In this document: positions 9,726-20,125 of the stretch, piece by piece
Numbering within the stretch: the first letter of the stretch is position 1
How the letters are laid out: each line of letters begins with the position of its first letter
Source: Maribacter litopenaei
GTDB lineage: Bacteria; Bacteroidota; Bacteroidia; Flavobacteriales; Flavobacteriaceae
Assembly: GCF_025244665.1 (NCBI RefSeq)
Contig: NZ_CP104205.1
Span: 2,043,001-2,107,000 of the forward strand
Direction: 5' to 3'
DNA length: 64,000 bases
Translations under genes and position numbers: made by a program
The notes under the pieces: generated by a model
The model's database searches: none
Told to the model about the DNA's origin: nothing
What the model saw: only the letters and a program-made list of their open reading frames with translations

Positions 9726-10945
9726 ATGAGGTTGCATAGAAACTTAGTGTTTGCAGTAATAGATGCATTGAACTTAATCTTTAATGAGGGAGAGTACGCC
9801 GATAAGGTTGTTCAAAAAGTGTTGAAGTTCGATAAACGCTGGGGAGCACGGGACTGAGGGTTCATTGCGGAAACCACGTATGAAATGGTTCGATACAAAA
9901 GGTTGTATGCCGAAATTGCCGAGGTGAAAGCACCTTTCAGTAGGCCCGACCTTTTTAGAATGTGGGCGGTATGGGCCGTTTTAAGCGGGATTAAATTGCC
10001 CGATTGGAAGCAGATTGAACCCACGCCCGAAAGAAGAATCAAGGGTCGGTTTGACGAACTTTCCAAAATTCGAAAATACAGAGAGGCCATCCCTGATTGG
10101 ATAGATGAATTAGGGGTCGAAGCATTGGGGGAAGAACTTTGGACCCAAGAAATTGCTAAGTTAAATGAGCCGGCAGAAGTAATTCTAAGAACCAATACAC
10201 TTAAAATCACCAAGGAAAAACTTCGAAAAAAGCTTTTGGATGAAGGCATCGTTACGGAACCTATTAAAGGATATCCTCTTGCCCTCAAACTTCCGGAACG
10301 TGCGAACGTATTCGTAACCCAAAGTTTTAAGGACGGTCTTTTTGAGGTACAGGACGCCTCATCACAATTAGTGGCTGAACTTTTGGATGTGAAACCAGGC
10401 CAGCGTGTCGTGGATACATGTGCAGGCGCGGGAGGAAAATCATTGCATTTGGCCGCATTGATGGAAAACAAAGGACAGCTGATCTCCATGGATATCTACG
10501 GGAGTAAGCTAAAAGAATTGAAAAGGCGTGCCGGAAGAAATGGAGCGCATAACATAGAACCTAGGGAGATTACCTCTACCAAGGTAATCAAAAAGTTATA
10601 CGACAGTGCAGATAGAGTTTTAATTGATGCTCCATGTACGGGCCTTGGCGTTATTCGAAGGAATCCTGATACCAAATGGAAACTACAACCAGATTTTTGG
10701 ATAAAATTACCAAGACCCAACAAGAGATCTTGAGAAGTTATAGTAAGATTGTGAAATCGGGAGGAAAAATGGTCTATGCCACTTGTTCCATACTACCACA
10801 AGAAAATAGTGACCAGGTCTCCTCATTTTTGGGTTCTGAAGAAGGTAAATCATATTCTTTGGTGAAGGAGAAGAAAATATTTGCCTCAAAAAGTGGATTT
10901 GACGGCTTTTATATGGCTCTATTGCAAAAAGAAAACAAGGTCTAG
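9726..10945 (+). CDS. RsmB/NOL1-Nop2-Sun family RNA cytosine-C5 methyltransferase, disrupted
   Basis: About 405-residue SAM-dependent m5C RNA methyltransferase. N-terminal NusB-like helical part (MRLHRNLVFAVIDALNLIF), then a Rossmann domain with the SAM motif VVDTCAGAGGKSLHLA, first catalytic motif DAPCTGLGVIRRNPDTKW and second cysteine in VYATCSILPQENSDQV. Two breaks: an in-frame TGA at 9855-9857 where Arg is expected (RWGARDRGFIAETTYEM; CGG or CGA to TGA), and a frameshift at about 10689-10699 (AACCAGATTTTTGG; one more base, possibly CCGGAATTTTTGG, restores QPxFLDKITKTQQEI). Its stop overlaps the convergent HxlR stop by four bases. Confidence 0.88.
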
Positions 10946-11310
10946 CCAAAGAGCGGTAATTGCTGATCTCCTTTGCTTTCAGTTTTTTTAGTTGCTGGTT
11001 TATCCTCCGGTTTTTGACCCCATTTTTTCATAGCAAGCACCACAGGCATAAGCGATTTACCTTTTGGGGTTATTGAGTATTCGACCCTTGGTGGAATTTC
11101 AGCAAACATCTTGCGCTCCAATATTTCTGATTTTTCCAATTCCTTAAGCTGCTTGCTCAACATTTGTTTGTTGATTCCATTAATATTTTTGAGCAGTGTT
11201 GAAAATCGATTGATTCCCATGGAAACTTTATATAAAATTATTGGTTTCCATTTACTTCCTATTTCCTCCATACAAGAGGTGACTGGGCAATTATCGGAAA
11301 GGTTACTCAA
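10942..11310 (-). CDS. HxlR family winged-helix regulator
   Basis: 122-residue MarR/DUF24-type regulator: NCPVTSCMEEIGSKWKPIIL, then the winged-helix core (RFSTLLKNINGINKQMLSKQ, LERKMFAEIPPRVEYSITPKG) and an 18-residue charged tail. Cys8 and Cys13 flank the N-terminal helix; family members such as HypR/YodB use a cysteine at this place to sense electrophiles or oxidation, so a redox signal is possible but not shown. It has no divergent partner gene; its tail overlaps the methyltransferase and its target is unknown. Confidence 0.88.
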   Translation of the reverse strand: MSNLSDNCPVTSCMEEIGSKWKPIILYKVSMGINRFSTLLKNINGINKQMLSKQLKELEKSEILERKMFAEIPPRVEYSITPKGKSLMPVVLAMKKWGQKPEDKPATKKTESKGDQQLPLFG

Positions 11311-11364
11311 AACAATTAAGATTAGGATTTAAAAATAATTTTTTTCTTGACCTACCCAAAAATA

Positions 11365-11395
11365 AAACATCGGTCTAAAATATAGACCGATGTTT
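11365..11395 (-). terminator. Rho-independent terminator after the M20 amidohydrolase
   Basis: Perfect 12-bp stem AAACATCGGTCT / AGACCGATGTTT with a 7-base loop; on the minus strand it runs into TTTTATTTTTGG. It separates the amidohydrolase from the HxlR gene. Confidence 0.8.
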
Positions 11396-11417
11396 AAAAC
11401 TATTTTACCTAAACCTA

Positions 11418-13003
11418 CTATTCCTTCACCGTAGGGTATTCGACCCCTAATTGTTCCAAATAGGTATCATATTTGGTTTCATCATAATAGTATTTCTCCA
11501 AATCATCCCTAAATTGACCTTGCTTATCTGTGTTCAAATAAATAGGAGGCATATCGGTCTCAGTAATCATCGGTTTGTACGTGGTTTCCTTTTGCTGCAC
11601 ATTTTTAAAATAATCCCAAGCCCCTTCCATAAGTTCGGGCTTCGTTAAAAAATCCAAAATAGTCATAGCCTCTGCCTTGGCACCAGCAACTACTCCTTTG
11701 TGGGCTATGGGTGTTGCCATAGCGATAGCGTTACTCCAATGGTGTCCCTGGAGGCCTGGAATATTGGAAGGAAATCGCATCGTCACCGTGGGTACTTTCC
11801 AAGAAATATCGCCAATGTCATCAGAACCTCCACTTACAGGCTCCTCCACGGGAAGTCCTATTGGATCCAATTCGGTAGGTAAACCTTCAATTTTCTCGGA
11901 GCCTACCTCGGTTTGCACGGCTTTTGCTAAAGTTTGATCTGCTTCGACCATTGTGGTAGCCCCACTTGTTCAATGTTGTCATACATAGTTTCGGCAATCA
12001 CCTTGTTATAATGTCTTGGCCAAGCAGTTCCCAATACCTTGGAGGTCATGGTAGTCCCCGTCATCAGGGCCGCTCCTTTGGCCATATCGTTGGCAAGGGC
12101 GTACATATCCATGATCCCTTCATATTTTACATCCCTAAAATAAAACCAAATCGCGGCTTTGGAGGGAACCACGTTCGGTTGGTCACCTGCATCCGTAAAA
12201 ATAGAATGAGATCGTTTCAATGGATGTAGATGTTCTCTTTTATAATTCCAGGCGATATTCATTAACTCGGCAGCATCCAGTGCACTCCTTCCCCTCCATG
12301 GCGAACCGGCCGAATGTGCCGCCTCCCCTTCAAAGGCATACTCTACGGAAATTAAACCGGTACCTCTAGTAGATCCGTAGGATACTCCCAAGTTATTGCC
12401 TACATGAGTAAAAATACACATGTCTATATCGTCAAAAAGACCATCGCGAACATACCAAGCCTTAGCGGCTACCAATTCTTCTGCGATTCCCGGCCAAAGA
12501 ATTAACGTTCCCCCAATATTCTCCTGCTCCATAATTTCCTTGACAGCTAAGGCGGACATAATATTTAAAGGATTTCCGGAATTGTGTCCCTCTCCATGTC
12601 CAGGTGCTCCCTCCACTATGGGTTTGTGATAGGCGACCCCAGGGTATTGGGAGGCTTTGGGGATACAATCTACATCGCTGCCCAATGCAATAACAGGACC
12701 TTCCCCATTACTCCATTTGGCAAACCAAGCCGTAGGTATACCGGAAAGGCCATATTCAATTTCAAATCCGTTTTCGGCCAAAATTCCGGTCAAGTACTTG
12801 GAAGTTTCAACTTCCTGAAACCCTAGTTCGGCAAAACTGAAAACTTTGTCCACCATTACCTGGGCCTTCTTTTTGTTGTCCTCTATAATGGTATTGGCCT
12901 CAGTTTTAAATTTCTCGATTTGTCTTTTAGAATACTTCTTCTGAGAATAGGTTGTCATAGCGCAGAAAAGGCAAATGACAACAGTACATAGTTTTTGAGT
13001 CAT
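11418..13003 (-). CDS. Secreted M20 family amidohydrolase (AbgB-like), frameshift
   Basis: About 528-residue zinc metallohydrolase with a signal peptide (TVVICLFCAMTTYS). M20 features: IALGSDVDCIPKASQ (first metal region), GHGEGHNSGNPLNIMSALA, WPGIAEELVAAKAW (general base Glu-Glu), IFTHVG, the dimerisation-domain EYAFEGEAAHSAGSPWRGRSALDA and terminal GHHWSNAIAMATPIAHKG. It resembles aminobenzoyl-glutamate hydrolase subunit B and flavobacterial amidohydrolases acting on N-acylated amino acids or peptides. The frame is lost near 11944-11948: the coding strand reads TGGTCGAAGC where TGGTCCGAAGC or TCGGAAGC restores LPxWSEADQTLAKAV. This break is near but not at a CCGG. Confidence 0.88.
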
Positions 13004-13168
13004 GATTGGTTTATTGATTTAGCTTGCAAAAAGGTAGTAAAATATTATATTCAAAAGGATAGTTTCACCCTATATTTATGCAACTTCAATTTTAAAAGCG
13101 AGGAAATAGAGTTTTGAGATTTTACGCGTATTAAAAATGATATTAATTCAATAATCAAAAGTTACTTT

Positions 13169-13537
13169 ATGAGAGAATTCTCGGTATATCTAATTTTCCT
13201 TTTGTTATCATCTTGTTATTTGTTCAAGGGAAATGGCATTGACTATAAAATCATTAATAATTCGAAACACGAGATGAAGCAGGTAGTTTTCACAACATCT
13301 GAAGAGGTTGACAGCATCTTAATAGGCAATATAAAACCTAATGAAACTAAATCAGGGTTTCTAAGAATGCCGAATACGGAGACTGACGGGAGTTATGTAC
13401 TTAAATACGTAAATAGGAACAACGAAAAGATGACTTATGCAGCTGGCTATTACACGAATGGTGGGTCATTAGATAGTTGGATTCGTTTTGAAACAAAGGA
13501 AGACACTACTTTAGTATCTACAGGTGATTACCCTTGA
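13169..13537 (+). CDS. Small hypothetical lipoprotein
   Basis: 122 residues, beginning with a lipobox signal (VYLIFLLLSSC). The mature part is a small, probably all-beta domain with no motif I recognise (YKIINNSKHEMKQVVFTT; MTYAAGYYTNGG). It stands alone between the divergent amidohydrolase and purL. Confidence 0.6.
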   Translation: MREFSVYLIFLLLSSCYLFKGNGIDYKIINNSKHEMKQVVFTTSEEVDSILIGNIKPNETKSGFLRMPNTETDGSYVLKYVNRNNEKMTYAAGYYTNGGSLDSWIRFETKEDTTLVSTGDYP

Positions 13538-13613
13538 AAATCATTTTAGATATATCAACAATTTTGGTTGAAAACTGCCCAATGAATAGTACGGGTAATT
13601 AGGGTTAAAATCG

Positions 13614-13621
13614 TAATTTTG
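13614..13621 (+). promoter_or_regulatory. Possible -7 box TAATTTTG upstream of purL
   Basis: TAATTTTG followed by CA fits TAnnTTTG and lies 32 bases before the purL ATG. No clear -33 element. Confidence 0.35.
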
Positions 13622-13653
13622 CATTTTCCATTTTTCAACAGAAACGTACCAAT

Positions 13654-16600
13654 ATGATTCACTTTTTTGGAAACCCGGCTACAAAAATTTTTGCCGTCCA
13701 AACAACACAGGAAATCACCTCTGAGAATGAGCAAAAATTAACTTGGTTGTTTGGAAACGAACCCAAAATAAACATGGCGTCACTGGACGCCTTTTTTGTT
13801 GGCCCCCGCGCTGCCATGATTACCCCATGGAGTACCAATGCAGTAGAAATAACCCGTAATATGGGAATTACGGATATCCTTAGAATCGAGGAATTCAATG
13901 CGGTTACAGAGGACTTTATCAATTTTGACCCTATGTTGTCTCAAAAATATAAGGGTATCGGTCAAAGTATTTATGATATAAATATACTTCCGGAACCCAT
14001 TTTGGAAATCGAGGATATTGCAGGATATAACCAAAAGGAAGGTTTGGCCTTGAGCGATGAAGAAGTAACCTACTTAGAGGGGCTTTCAGAAAAAATGGGA
14101 AGAAGGTTGACAGATTCCGAAGTATTCGGTTTCAGTCAGGTGAACTCGGAACACTGTAGACATAAAATTTTTAATGGTACTTTTATTATTGATGGAAGAG
14201 AAATGCCATCAAGTCTTTTCAAACTGATTAAAAAAACCTCCCAGGAAAATCCAAATGATATTGTTTCTGCATATAAGGATAATGTAGCCTTTTTAAAAGG
14301 CCCGAAAGCCATCCAATTTGCACCGAAAACTGCGGATAAGCCCGACTTTTATGAAGAGCAGGCATTTGAATCCGTATTGTCCTTAAAAGCAGAGACGCAT
14401 AATTTCCCTACTACCGTAGAGCCTTTTAACGGTGCCGCCACAGGTTCCGGAGGTGAAATTAGGGACCGTTTAGCAGGAGGCAAAGGTTCACTTCCATTGG
14501 CAGGAACGGCAGTTTATATGACGGCTCTTTCAAGACTGGAAAAAGATAGACCTTGGGAAAAAGGTATGCCCGAGAGAGAATGGCTCTACCAAACACCTAT
14601 GGATATTTTGATAAAGGCATCCAATGGGGCTTCCGATTTTGGAAACAAGTTTGGTCAACCCCTAATTGCCGGTTCCGTATTAACTTTTGAACATGATGAG
14701 AAAGGCTCGGTCAATGGGCCATCAGCCGGAAGACTGGGATATGATAAGGTGATTATGCAAGCCGGTGGTATAGGGTATGGAAAAGCGGAACAAGCGTTAA
14801 AGGATACTCCAAAGAAAGGAGACAAGATTGTCATACTTGGTGGTGATAATTATAGGATAGGTATGGGTGGAGCGGCTGTTTCTAGTGCGGACACGGGTGA
14901 GTTTAGTGCTGCCATTGAATTGAACGCCGTTCAACGTTCCAACCCGTAAATGCAAAAACGTGCTGCCAACGCGATTAGAGGAATGGTTGAAAGTGACAAT
15001 AATAGCATTGTTTCCATTCATGATCATGGAGCTGGTGGACACCTCAATTGTCTTTCAGAATTAGTAGAAGAAACTGGTGGTAAAATAGATTTAGATAAGT
15101 TACCCGTTGGAGACCCAACCCTTTCTGCAAAGGAACTTATTGGGAACGAATCCCAAGAACGGATGGGACTGGTTATTGGCGAGGAACATGCGGCACTTTT
15201 AAAAAGAATAGCGGAACGTGAACGCTCTCCCATGTATGAAGTTGGCGATGTTACCGGAGATGACCGCTTCACTTTTGAATCGAAAACTACAGGTGCCAAA
15301 CCAATGGACGTGCAACTTGAGGATATTTTTGGAAGCTCCCCAAAAACCATCATGACGGATACTACAGTAAAAAGGACTTATAGTGAACCGGATTATTCCC
15401 TGGAGCATTTTCATGATTATTTGGAACAAGTTTTACAGTTAGAAGCCGTCGCCTGCAAGGACTGGCTAACGAATAAGGTAGATCGTTGCGTTGGTGGACG
15501 CGTGGCCAAACAACAATGTGCAGGGCCATTGCAATTGCCTCTAAATAATGTGGGGGTAATGGCCTTGGATTTTAAGGGAAAGGATGGAATCGCTACAAGT
15601 ATAGGCCACTCCCCTATTTCTCGGATTGATAGACCCTTCGGCCGGAAGTAAAAATAGTATTGCAGAAGCTCTGACCAATATTATTTGGGCACCGCTAAAA
15701 GACGGATTAAAGTCAGTTTCTCTATCTGCCAATTGGATGTGGCCTTGTAAGAATGAAGGTGAGGATGCACGCCTCTATCAGGCCGTTCAGGCAGTTTCAG
15801 ATTTTTCCATTGCCTTGGGTATCAATGTCCCCACAGGGAAAGATTCCCTTTCCATGAAACAAAAGTACAAGGATGGTGACGTCATTGCACCTGGAACTGT
15901 CGTCATTTCTGCAGCGGCAAGTTGTAATGATATTACCAAGGTGGTTGAACCCGTATTTCACAAAAGTGGAGGATCTATCTACTACATTAATCTTTCGAGA
16001 GATGCTTATAAACTAGGTGGTTCTTCGTTTGCGCAAGTAAGAAATTCTGTTGGCTCCGAAGCTCCGACTATTCAAAATGACGAATATTTTAAATCGGTCT
16101 TTGATCTAATTCAAACGTTGATCCAAAACGAACAGATTCTTGCTGGTCATGATGTTGCATCGGGCGGACTTATCACAACCCTTTTGGAAATGTGTTTTGC
16201 CGATTCCCATTTGGGAGCGGAATTGGATTTGACCGGACTGGGAGAAGCCGATACCATTAAATTGTTGTTTTCAGAAAATGCCGGTCTTGTCTTTCAGCTT
16301 CGGGACAACTTGGTTGAAAAATTGTTGGTCGATGCCAATATCGACGTGAAGAAAATCGGAACCGTGACCGATACGCGCGAACTGACCATAAAAAATGGGG
16401 GTATGGAAATGGGATTGAACGTTGATTCACTACGTGATACTTGGTTCAAGACCTCCTATTTATTGGATAATAAACAAACGGCCAAGGGACTCGCCAAAGA
16501 CAGGTATAAAAATTATAAGAACCAGCCGCTGAACTTTAAGTTTCCAAGTACAGAGAGCATCAAACTTCCTAGCCGAAATCTAAACGAGGGACAAACCGGA

Positions 16601-17347
16601 CCCAAAGCGGCCATTCTACGAGAAAAAGGAAGTAATTCCGAAAGGGAAATGGCCAACGCCATGTATTTGGCCGGGTTTGATGTGAAGGATGTACATATGA
16701 CCGATTTGATAACAGGAAGGGAAACCTTGGAGGACATTCAATTTTTGGGTGCCGTAGGGGGCTTTTCAAATTCAGATGTTTTGGGAAGTGCCAAAGGATG
16801 GGCCGGAGCGATTAAATATAATGAGAAAGCCAATAAAGTAATAAAAGACTTTTTTGCACGGCCTGACACACTTTCCGTAGGTATATGTAATGGTTGCCAA
16901 TTGTTTATGGAGTTGGATTTGATAAATCCGGACCATGACGTACACGGAAAAATGACCTATAACGATTCCCACAAACATGAGAGTAATTTCACTTCGGTAA
17001 AAATTCAGGAAAACAACTCGATCATGCTATCTACCCTTGCAGGTACCACATTAGGGGTTTGGATTTCACATGGGGAAGGAAAGTTTACCCTTCCCAAAAG
17101 TGAAAGTGAATATGCAATTGTAGCTAAATATGGATATGAGGGATATCCAGCAAATCCGAACGGAAGTGACTTCAATACGGCGATGCTTTGTGATAAGACG
17201 GGAAGGCATTTGGTTACCATGCCACACATTGAGCGATCTACATTCCCTTGGAACTGGGCCTATTATCCATCCTATAGGAACGATGAAGTTTCACCTTGGT
17301 TAGAAGCCTTTGTAAATGCAAGGAAATGGATTAAAAATAAAGGATAA
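13654..17347 (+). CDS. purL: Phosphoribosylformylglycinamidine synthase, long form, disrupted
   Basis: Single-chain FGAM synthase (about 1,230 residues) of de novo purine synthesis: FGAR + Gln + ATP to FGAM. Visible: the synthetase motifs VNSEHCRHKIFNG and SLKAETHNFPTTVEPFNGAATGSGGE; GGRVAKQQCAGP in the second half; and a C-terminal class I glutaminase with the nucleophile in VGICNGCQLF and WISHGEGKF. Two breaks lie at CCGG. An in-frame TAA at 14947-14949 is CCCGTAAATG for CCCGGAAATG (SNPEMQKRAANAIRG). At 15620-15624 TTTCTCGGATTG stands for TTTCCGGATTG (HSPISGLIDPSAGSKNS). Every part of the protein is present, so this is one gene, not separate PurL/PurQ-type subunits. Confidence 0.95.
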
Positions 17348-17370
17348 ATTGAAGAATATCCAAAAATTAA

Positions 17371-17400
17371 AAAAGGACTTGTTGTAAAACAGGTCCTTTT
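17371..17400 (+). terminator. Rho-independent terminator after purL
   Basis: Hairpin AAAAGGAC...GTCCTTTT with an inner TTGTT/AACAG extension closed by GTAA (13-bp stem with one G-T pair). Lies 24 bases past the purL stop and ends in a T run. Confidence 0.85.
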
Positions 17401-17501
17401 AAATTTACCACATTCACAATTATTAACAAGGTATTTTAATATTGCCTCTTTAAAATCCCAAGTTCTTTCAGTATTTTGCAATAAAGTTTTATAAACCGAC
17501 T

Positions 17502-19271
17502 ATGCAAAAAGTGACCCGCCTATTCGATTTTCCTTATTATCAAATGGAAAATCATCCCTTAGACAAAGCGTTGATAACAAAATACGATGGAAAATGGATT
17601 TCTACCTCCACACAGGAGTATATTGGTAAAGCGAATGGAATCAGCCGCGGGTTATTGAGACTGGGTGTAAAGCCAAACGATAAAATCGCCATCATATCCA
17701 TGACCAATCGGACCGAGTGGAATATTATGGATATTGGAGTGTTACAGCTAGGTGCCCAAACGGTACCTATTTATCCTACCATCGCAGAGGAAGACTACGA
17801 ATACGTCTTAAACCACTCGGAAGCCACCTATTGCTTTGTCTCCTGCGAAGAAGTATTGGCGAAGTTAAACACCATCAAATCACAATTAAAACATTTAAAA
17901 GGTGTCTATAGTTTTGATACTTTGAACGACTGCGATAGTTGGCAAAAAATACTTGACTTGGGAAAGGATGAATCCAATCAATCTGAAGTAGAAAAGTGTA
18001 AAGAACAGGTGAAGTCAACTGATTTAGCCACGTTAATCTATACTTCAGGAACTACGGGAAGACCTAAAGGCGTAATGCTATCTCACGACAATATTGTTTC
18101 CAATGTTATTGCAAGCGAAAAGAGGGTTCCCTTTAAAGCAGGTGCCAGTGCCTTGAGCTTCCTTCCGGTATGTCACATATTTGAACGAATGATACTGTAC
18201 CTTTATCAATATTGTTGTATCGAAATCCATTTTGCCGAAGGTCTAGACAAAATCAGTGATAACATAAAGGAGGTAAAACCGAATGTCATGACGGTGGTGC
18301 CTAGACTATTGGAAAAGGTATATGACGCCATTATCGCCAAGGGAAGCGCCTTGACGGGTATCAAGAAAAAGCTCTTTTTCCGGGCGGTATCGGTCGGTCT
18401 TAAATTTGAACCTTATGGTGCCAATGGATGGTGGTATGAACAGCAATTAAAACTGGCCCGAAAGTTAATTTTCAGTAAGTGGCAGGAAGGCCTTGGTGGT
18501 AATCTGACAACTATGGTTTCCGGGAGTGCCGCCTTACAACCCCGTTTAAGCAGGGTATTTGGCGCGGCGGGTATTCCTGTGATGGAAGGCTATGGTCTTA
18601 CCGAGACATCTCCGGTAATTTCGGTCAACCAGGAAAAAGATGGAGGCTGGAGAATTGGTACGGTTGGGAGAATCATAGACAAAGTGGAGGTAAAAATTGC
18701 CGATGATGGGGAAATACTGTGCAAAGGCCCCAATGTCATGTTAGGATATTACAAAGATCAAGAAAAAACCGATGAAGTTTTAAAAAATGGTTATTTCCAT
18801 ACCGGTGATATTGGTGAAATTGATTCCGATGGTTTTCTGAAGATTACAGACCGTAAAAAGGAAATGTTCAAAACCTCAGGTGGCAAGTACGTGGCACCAC
18901 AATTATTGGAAAACCGTTTTAAACAATCACGATTTATAGAACAGCTAATGGTAGTTGGAGAAGGCGAGAAAATGCCAGCGGCCCTTATTCAACCAGATTT
19001 CGCATACTTGCACGATTGGGCTACAAAAAAAGGTATTACCATCCCTGAAAACTCTGATATTATTTTGAATCCCATAGTCCTGGAACAATATCAAACTGAG
19101 GTGGACCTGGCAAACGAACAATTTGCCAAATGGGAAAAAGTGAAACAGTTTAGGCTCACTCCGGATGTTTGGAGCGTAGAAGGCGGGCACCTTACTCCCA
19201 CCATGAAGCTTAGAAGGAAAATTATCAAGGAAAAGTATATCAACCTATATAATGACATTTATGGCTATTGA
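17502..19271 (+). CDS. Long-chain acyl-CoA synthetase (AMP-binding)
   Basis: 589-residue ANL-superfamily fatty acid-CoA ligase, activating free fatty acids with ATP and CoA for beta-oxidation or lipid synthesis. Signature P-loop LIYTSGTTGRPKGVMLSHDN, A4/A5 motifs EGYGLTETSPVISVN, and C-terminal hinge HTGDIGEIDSDGFLKITDRKKEMFKTSGGKYV. Intact frame; 22 residues of the usual bacterial FadD spacing are unremarkable. It sits just upstream of the MarR-controlled beta-oxidation operon, in line with a supply role. Confidence 0.92.
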   Translation: MQKVTRLFDFPYYQMENHPLDKALITKYDGKWISTSTQEYIGKANGISRGLLRLGVKPNDKIAIISMTNRTEWNIMDIGVLQLGAQTVPIYPTIAEEDYEYVLNHSEATYCFVSCEEVLAKLNTIKSQLKHLKGVYSFDTLNDCDSWQKILDLGKDESNQSEVEKCKEQVKSTDLATLIYTSGTTGRPKGVMLSHDNIVSNVIASEKRVPFKAGASALSFLPVCHIFERMILYLYQYCCIEIHFAEGLDKISDNIKEVKPNVMTVVPRLLEKVYDAIIAKGSALTGIKKKLFFRAVSVGLKFEPYGANGWWYEQQLKLARKLIFSKWQEGLGGNLTTMVSGSAALQPRLSRVFGAAGIPVMEGYGLTETSPVISVNQEKDGGWRIGTVGRIIDKVEVKIADDGEILCKGPNVMLGYYKDQEKTDEVLKNGYFHTGDIGEIDSDGFLKITDRKKEMFKTSGGKYVAPQLLENRFKQSRFIEQLMVVGEGEKMPAALIQPDFAYLHDWATKKGITIPENSDIILNPIVLEQYQTEVDLANEQFAKWEKVKQFRLTPDVWSVEGGHLTPTMKLRRKIIKEKYINLYNDIYGY

Positions 19272-19296
19272 GTATTAACCAATTAATAAACCTAAA

Positions 19297-19548
19297 ATGG
19301 CCTTTGAAAAATACAGTACCGATCAACTAAAAAAGTTCAACAAAATTATTCTTGGAATCCTGATTTTTGGAGTTTTCACCATGTCGTTAATTATTGGTTT
19401 TGAATTGTCTAAATTGTCAAAAGGAGAAGAAATGAAGTTGATTTATTTGATCCCATCCGTAATTGCTCCGATACTAGTTGTCATTCCGTTGCTCTTCAGT
19501 GCTTTTATAAGTAATGAGTTAAAAAGGAGAAAAAACAGCGAGGGATAA
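19297..19548 (+). CDS. Small two-helix membrane protein
   Basis: 83 residues with two hydrophobic helices (about 17-38, IILGILIFGVFTMSLIIGFE, and 48-70, LIYLIPSVIAPILVVIPLLF) and a basic tail (NELKRRKNSEG). No named family recognised. It follows the acyl-CoA synthetase by 25 bases and is probably co-transcribed. Confidence 0.6.
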   Translation: MAFEKYSTDQLKKFNKIILGILIFGVFTMSLIIGFELSKLSKGEEMKLIYLIPSVIAPILVVIPLLFSAFISNELKRRKNSEG

Positions 19549-19596
19549 ATCCAATTCTACTCGAATCAAGACTTACTACATAAAACAAAAACATTT

Positions 19597-19630
19597 TAAA
19601 AATTTATTATGCATGCATAATAAATTTTTA
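19597..19630 (+). promoter_or_regulatory. 34-bp perfect palindrome, probable MarR operator
   Basis: Perfect inverted repeat of 17 bp per arm centred on GCATGC (centre between 19613 and 19614), arms AT-rich (TTATTATGCA / TGCATAATAA). It abuts a TATATTTG -7 box and lies 27 bases before the MarR-family ATG. The geometry is typical of an autoregulatory operator for a dimeric MarR protein. Confidence 0.8.
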
Positions 19631-19638
19631 TATATTTG
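19631..19638 (+). promoter_or_regulatory. -7 box TATATTTG of the MarR/beta-oxidation operon
   Basis: Matches TAnnTTTG, begins immediately after the 34-bp palindrome and ends 19 bases before the MarR start. Bound regulator would cover the spacer and -33 region. Confidence 0.6.
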
Positions 19639-19657
19639 GTAACCAACTAAAAAACCC

Positions 19658-20110
19658 ATGAAGGAAGTTACCATTGATTATGCCCTTCGAGCTACATGGC
19701 AGGCTGTTGCCCGATTGTATAACGAAGAGGCCAAACATTTTGATTTAACAATGGCTCTAGGTTTTACCTTATTAAGTATAGATCCCAAAACTGGGACTCC
19801 TTCAACTTCTTTGGGCCCCAAAATGGGTATGGAGGCTACAAGTTTATCTAGAATACTCAAAAGCATGGAGCAAAAAGGGTTAATCGAGAGAAAACCGAAC
19901 CCGGCTGACGGGCGTGGCGTTTTGATACATTTAACGGATTTTGGTCTTGAGAAAAGAAAGGATTCCAAAGACGTTGTACTAAGGTTCAATGAAGTGGTTA
20001 AACATCATGTTTCAGAAGAAAAATTAAAGCATTTTTTTGAGGTTACAGAGGTCATCAACAAACTCATTTCTGATAAAAAAATATATACAAAAGACACATC
20101 AAACAAATAA
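19658..20110 (+). CDS. MarR family transcriptional regulator of the beta-oxidation operon
   Basis: 150-residue MarR-type winged-helix protein: helical N-terminus (ALRATWQAVARLYNEEAKHF), recognition region MGMEATSLSRILKSMEQKG, wing LIERKPNPADGRGVLIHLTD, and a C-terminal dimerisation helix. First gene of an operon with the FadB-like, FadA and acyl-CoA dehydrogenase genes (15 bases to the next start), so by position the fatty-acid (acyl-CoA-responsive) repressor. The palindrome upstream is its likely binding site. Confidence 0.9.
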   Translation: MKEVTIDYALRATWQAVARLYNEEAKHFDLTMALGFTLLSIDPKTGTPSTSLGPKMGMEATSLSRILKSMEQKGLIERKPNPADGRGVLIHLTDFGLEKRKDSKDVVLRFNEVVKHHVSEEKLKHFFEVTEVINKLISDKKIYTKDTSNK

Positions 20111-20125
20111 TACAGCTTAAGTCAA

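Noticed and set aside
10942..11310. HxlR gene as regulator of the adjacent rRNA methyltransferase
   Set aside because: The genes are convergent and overlap only at their stops, so there is no shared promoter.
13780..14034. Antisense frames inside purL and similar long antisense frames elsewhere
   Set aside because: They lie opposite well-conserved genes, lack starts with regulatory sequence, and have no family features.
13654..17347. Split purL/purQ/purS genes
   Set aside because: The pieces join into one long-form enzyme with continuous homology; the boundaries fall inside domains and at CCGG.
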